Assembly (NCBI GenBank): GCA_012033595.1
Contig: JAAUQL010000056.1
Coordinates: forward strand, 1 to 38,090
Source of the DNA: Cyclobacteriaceae bacterium
GTDB lineage: Bacteria > Bacteroidota > Bacteroidia > Cytophagales > Cyclobacteriaceae
DNA: 38,090 nt
Direction: 5' to 3'
Position numbers and translations under genes: made by a program. Below the pieces are notes generated by a model, which did not search any database, was not told the DNA's origin, and saw only the letters and a program-made list of their open reading frames with translations. This document shows positions 1 to 7,408 of this stretch, one piece after another. How positions within the stretch are numbered: position 1 is the stretch's first letter; each line of letters starts with the position of its first letter.

Positions 1-102
1 ACCAGCTATAGCCCAGGTTTTCTTCGGTTTCCCGCGCCCAATAAAACTATGTGGTGGAGGAAACAATGCCATAGCGCCATTGGTGAGTTCGCAGGCAATC
101 AT
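1..102 (-). CDS. partial flanking ORF, N-terminal 34 residues
   Basis: An open frame starts with ATG at 102-100 on the minus strand and runs off the left edge of the window. The 34 visible residues include a Pro-His-Ser-Phe stretch and a basic segment (GRGKPKKTW). I do not recognise a family. The frame is open upstream as far as a stop inside the end repeats, so ATG at 102 is the only plausible start. It lies outside the outermost TGTCC repeat, so it is probably host DNA next to the insertion, but so little is visible that it could also be a chance frame. Confidence 0.3.
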   Translation of the reverse strand, partial: MIACELTNGAMALFPPPHSFIGRGKPKKTWAIAG

Positions 103-116
103 GCGATTTATAATCG

Positions 117-160
117 AAAAATTCAAATGTCCACTTTATAAAATTCAAATGTCCAAAAAT
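117..160 (+). repeat. left-end tandem TGTCC repeats, candidate transposase binding sites
   Basis: Two copies of ATTCAAATGTCC lie at 121-132 and 143-154, exactly 22 bp apart. The first continues as ACTTTAT. The same 12-mer occurs inverted at 37917-37928 near the other end. Inverted, internally repeated ends beginning TGT are typical of Mu, IS21 and Tn7-type elements that use a MuA/IstA-like transposase, and this window encodes one. I infer that these are the left-end transposase sites. I could not find a matching 5-bp target duplication, so the exact terminal base is uncertain. Confidence 0.5.
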
Positions 161-192
161 TTAGATAGCCGTTCAATAGGTAAATAAATTAT

Positions 193-247
193 TATATCAT
201 TTATGATAAAATAATTCGCCACTTGCTTGCGTATATCATTTATGATA
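193..247. promoter_or_regulatory. two identical palindromic operators
   Basis: The 16-mer TATATCATTTATGATA occurs at 193-208 and again at 232-247, 39 bp apart. Each is an inverted repeat (ATCAT/ATGAT around a TT centre), and the second extends to a 7+7 palindrome. The second copy lies between the -33 and -7 elements of the candidate promoter of the left cargo operon. The likely binder is the XRE protein encoded third in that operon (851-1162), which would make it an autoregulated unit. Confidence 0.55.
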
Positions 248-257
248 TGTATCTTTA
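226..257 (+). promoter_or_regulatory. candidate promoter of the left cargo operon
   Basis: CTTG at 226-229, a 20-bp spacer and TATCTTTA at 250-257 fit the Bacteroidota TTTG-N19/20-TAnnTTTG promoter with one mismatch per element. The spacer contains the second palindromic operator. The first gene starts at 297, about 35 bp downstream of the expected start point. Confidence 0.4.
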
Positions 258-296
258 CTTAGTCAGTAAGATATAGCACTTATAAAAAATAAAACG

Positions 297-527
297 ATGA
301 AAATTTATACCGCAGTTCAAACAGAAGAAAAAGCCATAATCAATGAGCATGTATCTGACAATAGTTTAGCTGGCGGTCTTTTTAAAAAGACAAGTTGCCG
401 ATGTGAATGTGGAGAGACACAATGTATCACTTGGTACAATGGAGATGTTAGCATTATAGTTGCCATTTGCGATGCTTGCGGTGATGATAATGCTTTTAAA
501 AGTGATGTTTTAAATCAAACTAAATAA
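297..527 (+). CDS. small Cys-rich protein (possible zinc ribbon)
   Basis: A 76-residue protein, first gene of the rightward cargo operon at the left end. Six cysteines fall in two groups: C-R-C-E-C with a further Cys five residues on, and a C-D-A-C-G knuckle near residue 60. This suggests metal binding, probably zinc, but no family is recognised. It starts 36 bp after the operator/promoter region and ends 2 bp before the next gene, so the two are probably co-transcribed. This end of a Mu-like genome often carries accessory genes. The function is unknown. Confidence 0.6.
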   Translation: MKIYTAVQTEEKAIINEHVSDNSLAGGLFKKTSCRCECGETQCITWYNGDVSIIVAICDACGDDNAFKSDVLNQTK

Positions 528-529
528 TT

Positions 530-844
530 ATGAAAAACTCAACGAAAGTACTCGAATTCGAAAATGGCAAAATAATTTTTATGGCCGATTACCTATCTGG
601 TAAATTTTGTGGTCACTTAACTTTACGTGAAATGCTTGCGCGAGACCCAATGTTTAAAAAAGCAGGCTGCTTTGGCCTAACATTCAGAGAAAGATTTGCC
701 ACATCCGAAGAAATAGCTGATGAAATAAAAAGGCTCAACTACATCAACAGCCAATTTAATGACCTGATGTACGAAATTTACAATGAGAGTTACATTTGCC
801 CAAACACCGGCATGAGAATGGATTTCGAGGGCAATATAATTTAA
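530..844 (+). CDS. hypothetical protein, cargo operon
   Basis: A 104-residue protein, second gene of the left cargo operon, with 2 bp before it and 6 bp before the XRE gene that follows. It is probably soluble, with no signal peptide or membrane segment. The middle is helical and charged (about residues 25-80), and the C-terminal part carries a C-P-N-T-G motif. Its place directly before an HTH gene behind a palindromic operator resembles a toxin-antitoxin layout, but I see no recognisable toxin motif, so that remains a guess. Confidence 0.6.
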   Translation: MKNSTKVLEFENGKIIFMADYLSGKFCGHLTLREMLARDPMFKKAGCFGLTFRERFATSEEIADEIKRLNYINSQFNDLMYEIYNESYICPNTGMRMDFEGNII

Positions 845-850
845 CTGACA

Positions 851-1162
851 ATGAGGGGGGAAAATAATAATTCAAACGAGCAGTCATGGAAGCTGTTCGT
901 TTTGCTTTTGCGAAAGATCGCGGAATCTAAAGGCATAAGCCAGGGGCAACTTGCCGATCTAACAGGTCTAAAGCAGTCAAACATTAGCCGAATGTTTAAT
1001 CTTCAATATTGCCCCAACATGCGTACATTCACAAATGTCTCAAAAGCAATTGGGGTAAATTTGTTTATCGAAGATAAGACTGGCGATACCGATATTACCG
1101 CTACCTTTAACCAGGCAATGGGCGAGCTAGGCAGGCGCACTGAATCCTCGAGTAATAATTAG
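851..1162 (+). CDS. XRE-family HTH regulator
   Basis: A 103-residue protein. Residues 18-60 form a clear XRE/Cro-type helix-turn-helix, with a G-I-S-Q-G-Q-L-A-D helix followed by a recognition helix L-K-Q-S-N-I-S-R. The tail is polar. It is the third gene of the cargo operon, and the two 16-bp palindromes upstream of the operon are the natural candidates for its binding site. Its small size and position behind an unknown gene are compatible with a HigA-like antitoxin or a cargo-operon repressor. It converges with the tail operon, 15 bp from the 1178 gene end. Confidence 0.75.
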   Translation: MRGENNNSNEQSWKLFVLLLRKIAESKGISQGQLADLTGLKQSNISRMFNLQYCPNMRTFTNVSKAIGVNLFIEDKTGDTDITATFNQAMGELGRRTESSSNN

Positions 1163-1177
1163 ACTATATTAACCTAT

Positions 1178-1477
1178 TTAAACCTCTTTTAAACCCGCTT
1201 GCTTGAGTGAATCAATATAATCTCTCAATGGTCGCTTGACAATGAGGTAGATTGGCGTGTCGGGTGATAGTAGGACTTGTTCCATGACGTTAAGCTGATC
1301 TATGGTGAGATCAACCACCTCGCCAGCGTAAAGCTTGCGTGCTATGCCGTCCCAGTCTAATGTAGTGGCCCTCATGTAGATTACATTGCCGATTGTTTCA
1401 CAGACCTTAACGGGTATCACCTCTCCTGTGAGGTCTTTTGCCACTACTTTGTTGATGTCAAACTTTATTATTTCCAT
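1178..1477 (-). CDS. hypothetical protein after the tail-tip gene
   Basis: A 99-residue protein, last gene of the leftward late operon, starting 3 bp after the tail-tip stop codon. It looks like a small soluble alpha/beta protein, with no signal peptide or transmembrane segment. Placement directly behind a fibre-bearing structural gene suggests a tail accessory protein or fibre chaperone. That is inference from position only. The sequence is not recognised. Confidence 0.65.
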   Translation of the reverse strand: MEIIKFDINKVVAKDLTGEVIPVKVCETIGNVIYMRATTLDWDGIARKLYAGEVVDLTIDQLNVMEQVLLSPDTPIYLIVKRPLRDYIDSLKQAGLKEV

Positions 1478-1480
1478 ATA

Positions 1481-4400
1481 TTAAGCGATAATTTCTAGCA
1501 TACTCCAAGCCGATCCGTCGTACACAAATATACCTCCTTTGTCATAGCCTCCCAGAACTTCTGAATTATTATTGGATTCGTACTTTCTGATATACGTACC
1601 ATTGCCCTGTACAGTCACATTCCGAGTGGTGTTCCTTGCTATCATTACAAATCTTCCAGTCTTAGGAGAGGCAGGCAGATTCACCGTAATATTCGAACTC
1701 AAATTGTAGCAACCTACGTGAACCTGACTGGTGATAGTAGTGTTGGAAGTGATTCTGATAACCGATAAGTGCATTGAGCCGGTAAATATAGAATCAAAGT
1801 AGCCCCCATAGCTGTCGCTATTGCCACTACTGGTTTGATCGAGACCAACCACGGCCGCACTTATACCATTGTAATCAGTATTGCGCTCAAATAGCAAGCC
1901 TACCAGACTGGAATTGGTGCTTATTCCCAGCGTGGCTGGCAAGAATGATAATTTTGAAGCATTTGAAAAGACTCCGGCACCACTTATATATGTTCGCCTG
2001 GTTCCATTCTTCACGGCCATACCACCTACCATATTGCCGGCTGAATCGGTACCGACATTATCGTCAAGCCGGAAAATTTCAGACCCAGCAGTGTCATAAA
2101 ATAACATTCTGTTATTGCCTCCGTCGATATGCACCCTTCGCCCTGTTGGGGAGGTAAGTACATGTTTTGCTACGATCAAGTTCACGTCTATCAAGGAAGT
2201 CTTGATATACCCGCCCTGTATGATAGTGCTATCGAGCTTAGCAATGCTCACAGCATCGTCATATGCCAGATCGCCTAAGCTTGCTAATAGCCCATTGACT
2301 GTTGCCTGAGCATTATCCGCAAGCTGCTTCGACTTAGCGGCAATAGCATTGAGCAAATCTTGACGGGCATCGTAATACTCTTTAAAACGCGTCCTAAAGT
2401 CTGCCGCAACTATACTGCTCGTAATAGACAGATTATTAAACAGTGGCGTTAGGTATGTTTGTAGTGCAACGTACATGGTGTTGTATGCCGTCTTAGATAC
2501 ACTAAACTGATCGGCGCTGGCATCGATCTTCGGCTTTTCCCCTTCTATGATCAACCATTCCCTATAAGCGGCCTGCTTTTCGGCTGGGGTTAGTTTACTG
2601 TCTGAGGCTATATCTGCCAGCAGCCCATTTGCAGCATTGGCGGTTGATTGGGCATTGTTAGCTGAGCTTTGAGCATTGTTTGCACTACTTTGAGCTGTAG
2701 CCGCAGCGCTCAGTGCAGTGTTCATCTTAGCCGTGGCATCTGTTGCGGCATTGGCTTGTGCCGTGTTGGCTTTTGACTGCGCTCCTGAGGTAGTCTCTAA
2801 ACCTCCCTGCACAATGATGGAACTAACATCTAAGAGCGTCGACTTAATGTACCCGCCTTGGATCACTGTAGTGCCTAGTTGTGCCGTCTCTACCAAATCC
2901 TTATAGGCCAACCCCTTTAGGTTGCCTATAAGGGTGTTTACGACTGTGTTATCGGTGTACTTTGATGCCTTTACCCAATCTGGCGGGGTGTATGCGCCAG
3001 TTGCCCGAGCCGTGGCGCAACGCATAATGTCACCGGCAGTTCCCTGCACCCACAAATCACCGATCTCGTATGGAGTGTAAGGCTGGACTGTAAATATACG
3101 GCGCTTCGTACCTGCTAATGCGAGTGCGTTATTAGCTACCGCTAATGCCTGAGCGACTTCGCCGTCCTGCAGCTCTTGCCAAAAGTATGTTGTTCCGGAC
3201 TTCACCCATCTGAATACCTTCCCTGATAGCGTATTATAAAACAAATCCCCCAAGTGAACCTCTTTGTCTGAGGTAGTTGTCCAGCTTAGCGCAGGCTCGT
3301 TGGCAAGTGAAGGGTCATACTCTTCAAAGAATTGCTCAATAACGCCGTCCAATTGATTTTGAAATCCATCCAAAATAGAAGGCAATACATTATCAATGTA
3401 ATCCTTCGTGTCATTAGCCTGATCTGCCAACTCATCCCCGGTGATTGCGCCTGATTTGAACACTATACGGCCTCCGATCTCACCAGCGTTGAGATCGAAG
3501 TAGGTAAGCCCGTCGGAGCTTTTAATCACCCCCGTGGTGATGTATTGGCCAGTGATTTCGGTGAAGCCATGCAGCGGCTGCCAGCTTCTGTTATTGTTGG
3601 TGACTGAACTTATTATACCGATCCAAAAGTGATAAAACCCGGGCACCGATTCGGTAGCGATGGGCGTGATGCTCTGGATGATGCTAAATGTACTGCCAAC
3701 ATTCGGGCACCGGGCATATATGTAGTAGGCCGTGGCACTTGTAAGCGCTGGTAATTGCCCGGCAGCTATTGCCCAGCTCCTGCTCAGGCTCACATGTTCC
3801 AGACTACCGGCTGTCCATCGAAAGTCATTAGGATTCCCAGAATAGTTTGGCCGGAATCGTAAATTCTTAAAGTCAAATTGTTGCGACTCTGTGCCTACTA
3901 CAAGTTGGGCTGTCTCGACTACAATAGGCTTTACGACATCGGTAAAATAGTCACCGTCCGGGTCGTACATCAGGTCAATCGTTTCGCGTACATTGGCAAA
4001 TGAACGCCTGGTGTACATGCGATCTTTGCCTGATTTTAGCTCGACCTGCTTTTCATTGTTTTCAACTCCCGCCTCTATCCGATCTATACGGCCGGGAGTG
4101 ATGGTGTCTGCCAGCTCTAGCCTGTAGTCGTATTTTTGCCTGATTGCCCTGGTATATCCTACTACCCTGATCTCCCTGTCTATGCCGATTGGCGTGGCTT
4201 TGATGTGCACGAGTTGCCCAGGCGTAAAGTTCATGTCTTCTCTTTTGATATGAAGTATATCGCACTGCACGGTGAGTGAATCTCTGATGCTGCTATTATC
4301 TGTAAGGTATTCCGTCGCTTTATTGAATAGTTCCAGCTCGGCACGGTCTATATAAGCCTGTGGCATATCTACATCGATAAGCACATACTCGTCGCCAACA

Positions 4401-5443
4401 GCTGCCTCTATGCCAACTATAGGCAGCTCTCCGGCATCTTCAAAGTTATTAGGGATAATGGTGATCTCTTTGGTTGCCGGCTCGTACCTGCTTATTTCAA
4501 ACTCTTGCCCGGCAAGCTGGCCGGTGTTAAAGATTAATTTGGCTGTGATGCCAGGTAATAGTTGGTCATTGATGTCAAAATCAATATTTGAATCGATAAA
4601 CTTGTATAGGCTATTGACGGCAGTTACCTTACCCGCCTCACCTGGGCCTGCATGCAATCGCGGGTAAATGTCATTAAATTCAATAACATGCTCTATCACC
4701 CCAAACTCAGCCACATGCTGCTCTATATACTGACTGCTTCCAGGCATTAGCAATCGCTTTGCGCCACCTCGGTATCCAGCTTTGATGTTTCGTTCAGAGC
4801 CAAAGGCATAAAGCCTCGTTACCAAGTTGCTGTCGTCGCGGTTAGACCGGATCACCTCTTTCAGACCTTTGCCCTTGCCATATTCAAGGATAGGCGGGGT
4901 AATGGCCAACACCTGTTTGGTCAGGTGTATGCGCTTATCGGGAGTGATCCAATACTCTGTTTCATATTCATCTGCCAAACGTTCGAGCACTGATTTACAC
5001 GTCTCATTGGCAAATTGCAAATTTCGATAAGGCGAATCAATCACCTCGCCTATCTGCCAGCCAGGTGTAAACTCGTTTAGGTTATCAACGAGCAATTGGA
5101 GAAAAACCATACAATTCCCCATCAAAGGGAAGTTGGTTTGGGCGGGGATTGGTGTCTCGTTAAAGAGTTTATAAACAACTTTTAAAAGCTCATAATCCAA
5201 TCCCTCAAAGGTGCAATTGTATTCATATTCGCGTGTACTGATCTGCTTTTGTGTAGGCAGGCGATTGAGTGTGAATGTCTCGCCCTCAAACTGTACCTGA
5301 TCCCCAATCTGGAAGATAACAGGCTGCACTACCTTTAGGTGAATGTTGAGTACATTATCGCTCATCACCCGCTTTACATGCGTGCTGTCGGGCTGCGGAT
5401 CGATGCTGAAAATTACGACTGAATCCCTTATTACATCTATCAT
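1481..5443 (-). CDS. tail-tip / baseplate hub protein with C-terminal fibre
   Basis: A 1320-residue protein. The first ~450 residues look like the siphovirus tail-tip (Tal/gp44-like hub) fold: short beta-rich segments, an early Q-F-E-G-E-T-F-T-L stretch, then a long helix-poor domain. The rest is modular fibre. A motif I-Q-G-G-Y-I-K-(S/T)-(T/S)-L-(L/I)-D-V occurs twice (about residues 855 and 1070), flanking an Ala/Asn/Gln-rich coiled coil with repeated S-S-A-N-N-A-Q and an acidic helical segment. The C-terminal ~200 residues are Gly/Asn/Ser-rich and probably receptor-facing. The gene overlaps the beta-helix gene by 4 bp, so they are translationally coupled. No peptidase motif is obvious. Confidence 0.75.
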   Translation of the reverse strand: MIDVIRDSVVIFSIDPQPDSTHVKRVMSDNVLNIHLKVVQPVIFQIGDQVQFEGETFTLNRLPTQKQISTREYEYNCTFEGLDYELLKVVYKLFNETPIPAQTNFPLMGNCMVFLQLLVDNLNEFTPGWQIGEVIDSPYRNLQFANETCKSVLERLADEYETEYWITPDKRIHLTKQVLAITPPILEYGKGKGLKEVIRSNRDDSNLVTRLYAFGSERNIKAGYRGGAKRLLMPGSSQYIEQHVAEFGVIEHVIEFNDIYPRLHAGPGEAGKVTAVNSLYKFIDSNIDFDINDQLLPGITAKLIFNTGQLAGQEFEISRYEPATKEITIIPNNFEDAGELPIVGIEAAVGDEYVLIDVDMPQAYIDRAELELFNKATEYLTDNSSIRDSLTVQCDILHIKREDMNFTPGQLVHIKATPIGIDREIRVVGYTRAIRQKYDYRLELADTITPGRIDRIEAGVENNEKQVELKSGKDRMYTRRSFANVRETIDLMYDPDGDYFTDVVKPIVVETAQLVVGTESQQFDFKNLRFRPNYSGNPNDFRWTAGSLEHVSLSRSWAIAAGQLPALTSATAYYIYARCPNVGSTFSIIQSITPIATESVPGFYHFWIGIISSVTNNNRSWQPLHGFTEITGQYITTGVIKSSDGLTYFDLNAGEIGGRIVFKSGAITGDELADQANDTKDYIDNVLPSILDGFQNQLDGVIEQFFEEYDPSLANEPALSWTTTSDKEVHLGDLFYNTLSGKVFRWVKSGTTYFWQELQDGEVAQALAVANNALALAGTKRRIFTVQPYTPYEIGDLWVQGTAGDIMRCATARATGAYTPPDWVKASKYTDNTVVNTLIGNLKGLAYKDLVETAQLGTTVIQGGYIKSTLLDVSSIIVQGGLETTSGAQSKANTAQANAATDATAKMNTALSAAATAQSSANNAQSSANNAQSTANAANGLLADIASDSKLTPAEKQAAYREWLIIEGEKPKIDASADQFSVSKTAYNTMYVALQTYLTPLFNNLSITSSIVAADFRTRFKEYYDARQDLLNAIAAKSKQLADNAQATVNGLLASLGDLAYDDAVSIAKLDSTIIQGGYIKTSLIDVNLIVAKHVLTSPTGRRVHIDGGNNRMLFYDTAGSEIFRLDDNVGTDSAGNMVGGMAVKNGTRRTYISGAGVFSNASKLSFLPATLGISTNSSLVGLLFERNTDYNGISAAVVGLDQTSSGNSDSYGGYFDSIFTGSMHLSVIRITSNTTITSQVHVGCYNLSSNITVNLPASPKTGRFVMIARNTTRNVTVQGNGTYIRKYESNNNSEVLGGYDKGGIFVYDGSAWSMLEIIA

Positions 5444-7230
5444 ATCATCAATCGCCTGCCTTTGTTGCTTATGTGTGTAGATGGAGGCTCTGGAGGAAGT
5501 ACTATTGGAACATCCGTGAGCCCAATCCCAAGCTGCTCATAAGTGCTCCCTTCAACAAGAGTGTAATCATCAGCAGGATTAGCTATCTCTGTCCAGGCTG
5601 TGTCCGAATTCTCAGCGCCAGGTATTATAGGATCACCACTTCCATCTACACCGGTTTGCCCGACGTTCAGTTCATAAAACCTGGTTCCAAGGTTATTAAT
5701 GCCTACCCGAACCCTTGTACCTGCTGGGTAATAGACTGGAGTCATAGCTTTATTAGTATATTTAACTATGTCACCTGGATTGATTGCAGCCCACACCTCG
5801 AAGTACTTAGCTGTATAGTGGGAAAATAAACTATAATCCCAACCCGCAGGATACCCCGAGTTATTATACGCTGGCTTGTCCGGAGCCTCGCTAACATTCC
5901 CAGAACTGGAAACTGTTGAGCTATTGCCAGGCATTACCTTTTGAGGATAAATCTTATTGTTTAAGAACTCATAAGCTCCAAGACCTTGATTTGAAAAGTT
6001 AATCCACGCGGATTGCTTATCAAACCATGTGGGGTAAGTAGTACCTCCTGTTAGTTCATCGGTTCTATTCTTACTTTCATCAAGGAAGTTCCTATTAAAC
6101 CGCCTTACAGTGTAAGAATCCTGATTATATCCCCGTCCGTAGTAAATGTTACCTCCATGACTATCTCCAAAGTAATTGTCCGTAATTTCAAATACTGGAG
6201 GATTGTATGCTTGATGTGCTGCAAGTAATGGACTGATCACATCCGGACTAAATGCCCCAACCACGCGACCACCTGTAAGAATATTATGATGAAACCAGTT
6301 TGATCCTATTGGATTAAGTTGTAATAAACCATCTTGTGATTGTGACCAGGCATTGCGCCAATTACACCCACTTGCTATTACTACATTGTTGTGGAAGTTT
6401 ACCTCCCTACAAGGGGTCATTTGTACAGCTTCACCTCCTGCCCTGAGTAACCTGCAATTGTACATTTCAAAATTAATGATTTCGTGCTGTACCTGTGTAT
6501 CAAAATTTGAACCGATGCCCCCATACCCAAAATAGGTACTTTCCGCATCTGTATCGAATATTGCTCCGTCATGTATCTTGAAGTTATACATAGGCAATAA
6601 TGATCCATTCGTCTTAATCATCAGCCCGGTAAATCCTCCATTTCCTATGCCGAAATATTCCAACTCTACATCATGACAGTTATTGCCGGTGATCGGATTT
6701 ACGCCACTGAATGACCATAAAATGTCACCATAGCGCATTACAGTGCCACCTGAATAGGTGGTCAAAGTTCCATACCATTTATTATCAGCATACCAGCCAT
6801 ACTTTTCCTTTGAGTTTGTGTAACCTACATCATGCCCACGAAAAGATACGTCTCCAAATCCATTTGCGTATTTTCCGCTAATCTTGATGTGCTCCGTGTA
6901 TAACCAACTAAATCGTCTGGACTTCACTTGCCCTCCATAATTGACAATCTTAACCGGATTGCCGGGAACTCCAAACACATCTCTTGCATCAAAGGTGAAG
7001 CGTTCGTAATCTCCTCCTTTCACCCAAACTGTATTGCCTTTTTGACCATTCACCAACCCGCTATACAGCATCGTTGAGTTCTGTCCAACACTGAATCTTG
7101 CAAGCTGCGTATCTATTGCAGGCTTACCACTTACAGTAGTGTTACTTCCATCTATTATAAAGTCCCCATCCTGTGCCGATGCCGGAGCACCGGGCTGAGG
7201 ATTTGAACTGTCGTGTTTATGCCAGGCCAT
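5440..7230 (-). CDS. right-handed beta-helix tail protein (receptor binding or depolymerase-like)
   Basis: A 596-residue protein. From about residue 60 to 400 it shows short repeated beta segments rich in Asn, Gly and aromatic residues, with turns such as N-F-E-M-Y-N-C and N-F-H-N-N-V-V-I. This is the pattern of pectate-lyase-like right-handed beta-helix proteins. The last ~130 residues form a separate beta-rich module with a Pro-rich linker. It has no signal peptide. It is encoded between the esterase-bearing fibre and the tail-tip protein, so it is probably a tail spike or fibre that binds or cuts surface glycans. No catalytic residues can be assigned. Its start follows the stop of the 58-aa gene directly (TAA-ATG). 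Confidence 0.65.
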   Translation of the reverse strand: MAWHKHDSSNPQPGAPASAQDGDFIIDGSNTTVSGKPAIDTQLARFSVGQNSTMLYSGLVNGQKGNTVWVKGGDYERFTFDARDVFGVPGNPVKIVNYGGQVKSRRFSWLYTEHIKISGKYANGFGDVSFRGHDVGYTNSKEKYGWYADNKWYGTLTTYSGGTVMRYGDILWSFSGVNPITGNNCHDVELEYFGIGNGGFTGLMIKTNGSLLPMYNFKIHDGAIFDTDAESTYFGYGGIGSNFDTQVQHEIINFEMYNCRLLRAGGEAVQMTPCREVNFHNNVVIASGCNWRNAWSQSQDGLLQLNPIGSNWFHHNILTGGRVVGAFSPDVISPLLAAHQAYNPPVFEITDNYFGDSHGGNIYYGRGYNQDSYTVRRFNRNFLDESKNRTDELTGGTTYPTWFDKQSAWINFSNQGLGAYEFLNNKIYPQKVMPGNSSTVSSSGNVSEAPDKPAYNNSGYPAGWDYSLFSHYTAKYFEVWAAINPGDIVKYTNKAMTPVYYPAGTRVRVGINNLGTRFYELNVGQTGVDGSGDPIIPGAENSDTAWTEIANPADDYTLVEGSTYEQLGIGLTDVPIVLPPEPPSTHISNKGRRLMI

Positions 7231-7407
7231 TTAAATCCAGGTTTCGTTTGCTACTTTCGCTTTTGGGTAATTCTGAAAGAATTCGAGAAGAATACTTTCT
7301 TTCACTTCCGTAAGGGTTGCTCCTGTACGTGTAATGCTATATCTCTTTACCTCTTTTCCTTTGAGTGTAAACTCAATGATTCCGATCACGTTGATTTGCT
7401 TCGACAT
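7231..7407 (-). CDS. 58-residue hypothetical protein between two fibre genes
   Basis: An ATG at 7407-7405 opens a 58-residue frame ending TAA at 7233-7231, immediately abutting the ATG of the beta-helix gene and 1 bp after the stop of the esterase fibre gene. The tight packing on both sides supports a real gene. It is basic, with a beta-like start (INVIGIIEFTLKG) and a helix near the end. It resembles the small conserved proteins found between fibre genes in Bacteroidota phages, with no known function. Confidence 0.65.
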   Translation of the reverse strand: MSKQINVIGIIEFTLKGKEVKRYSITRTGATLTEVKESILLEFFQNYPKAKVANETWI

Positions 7408-7408
7408 G

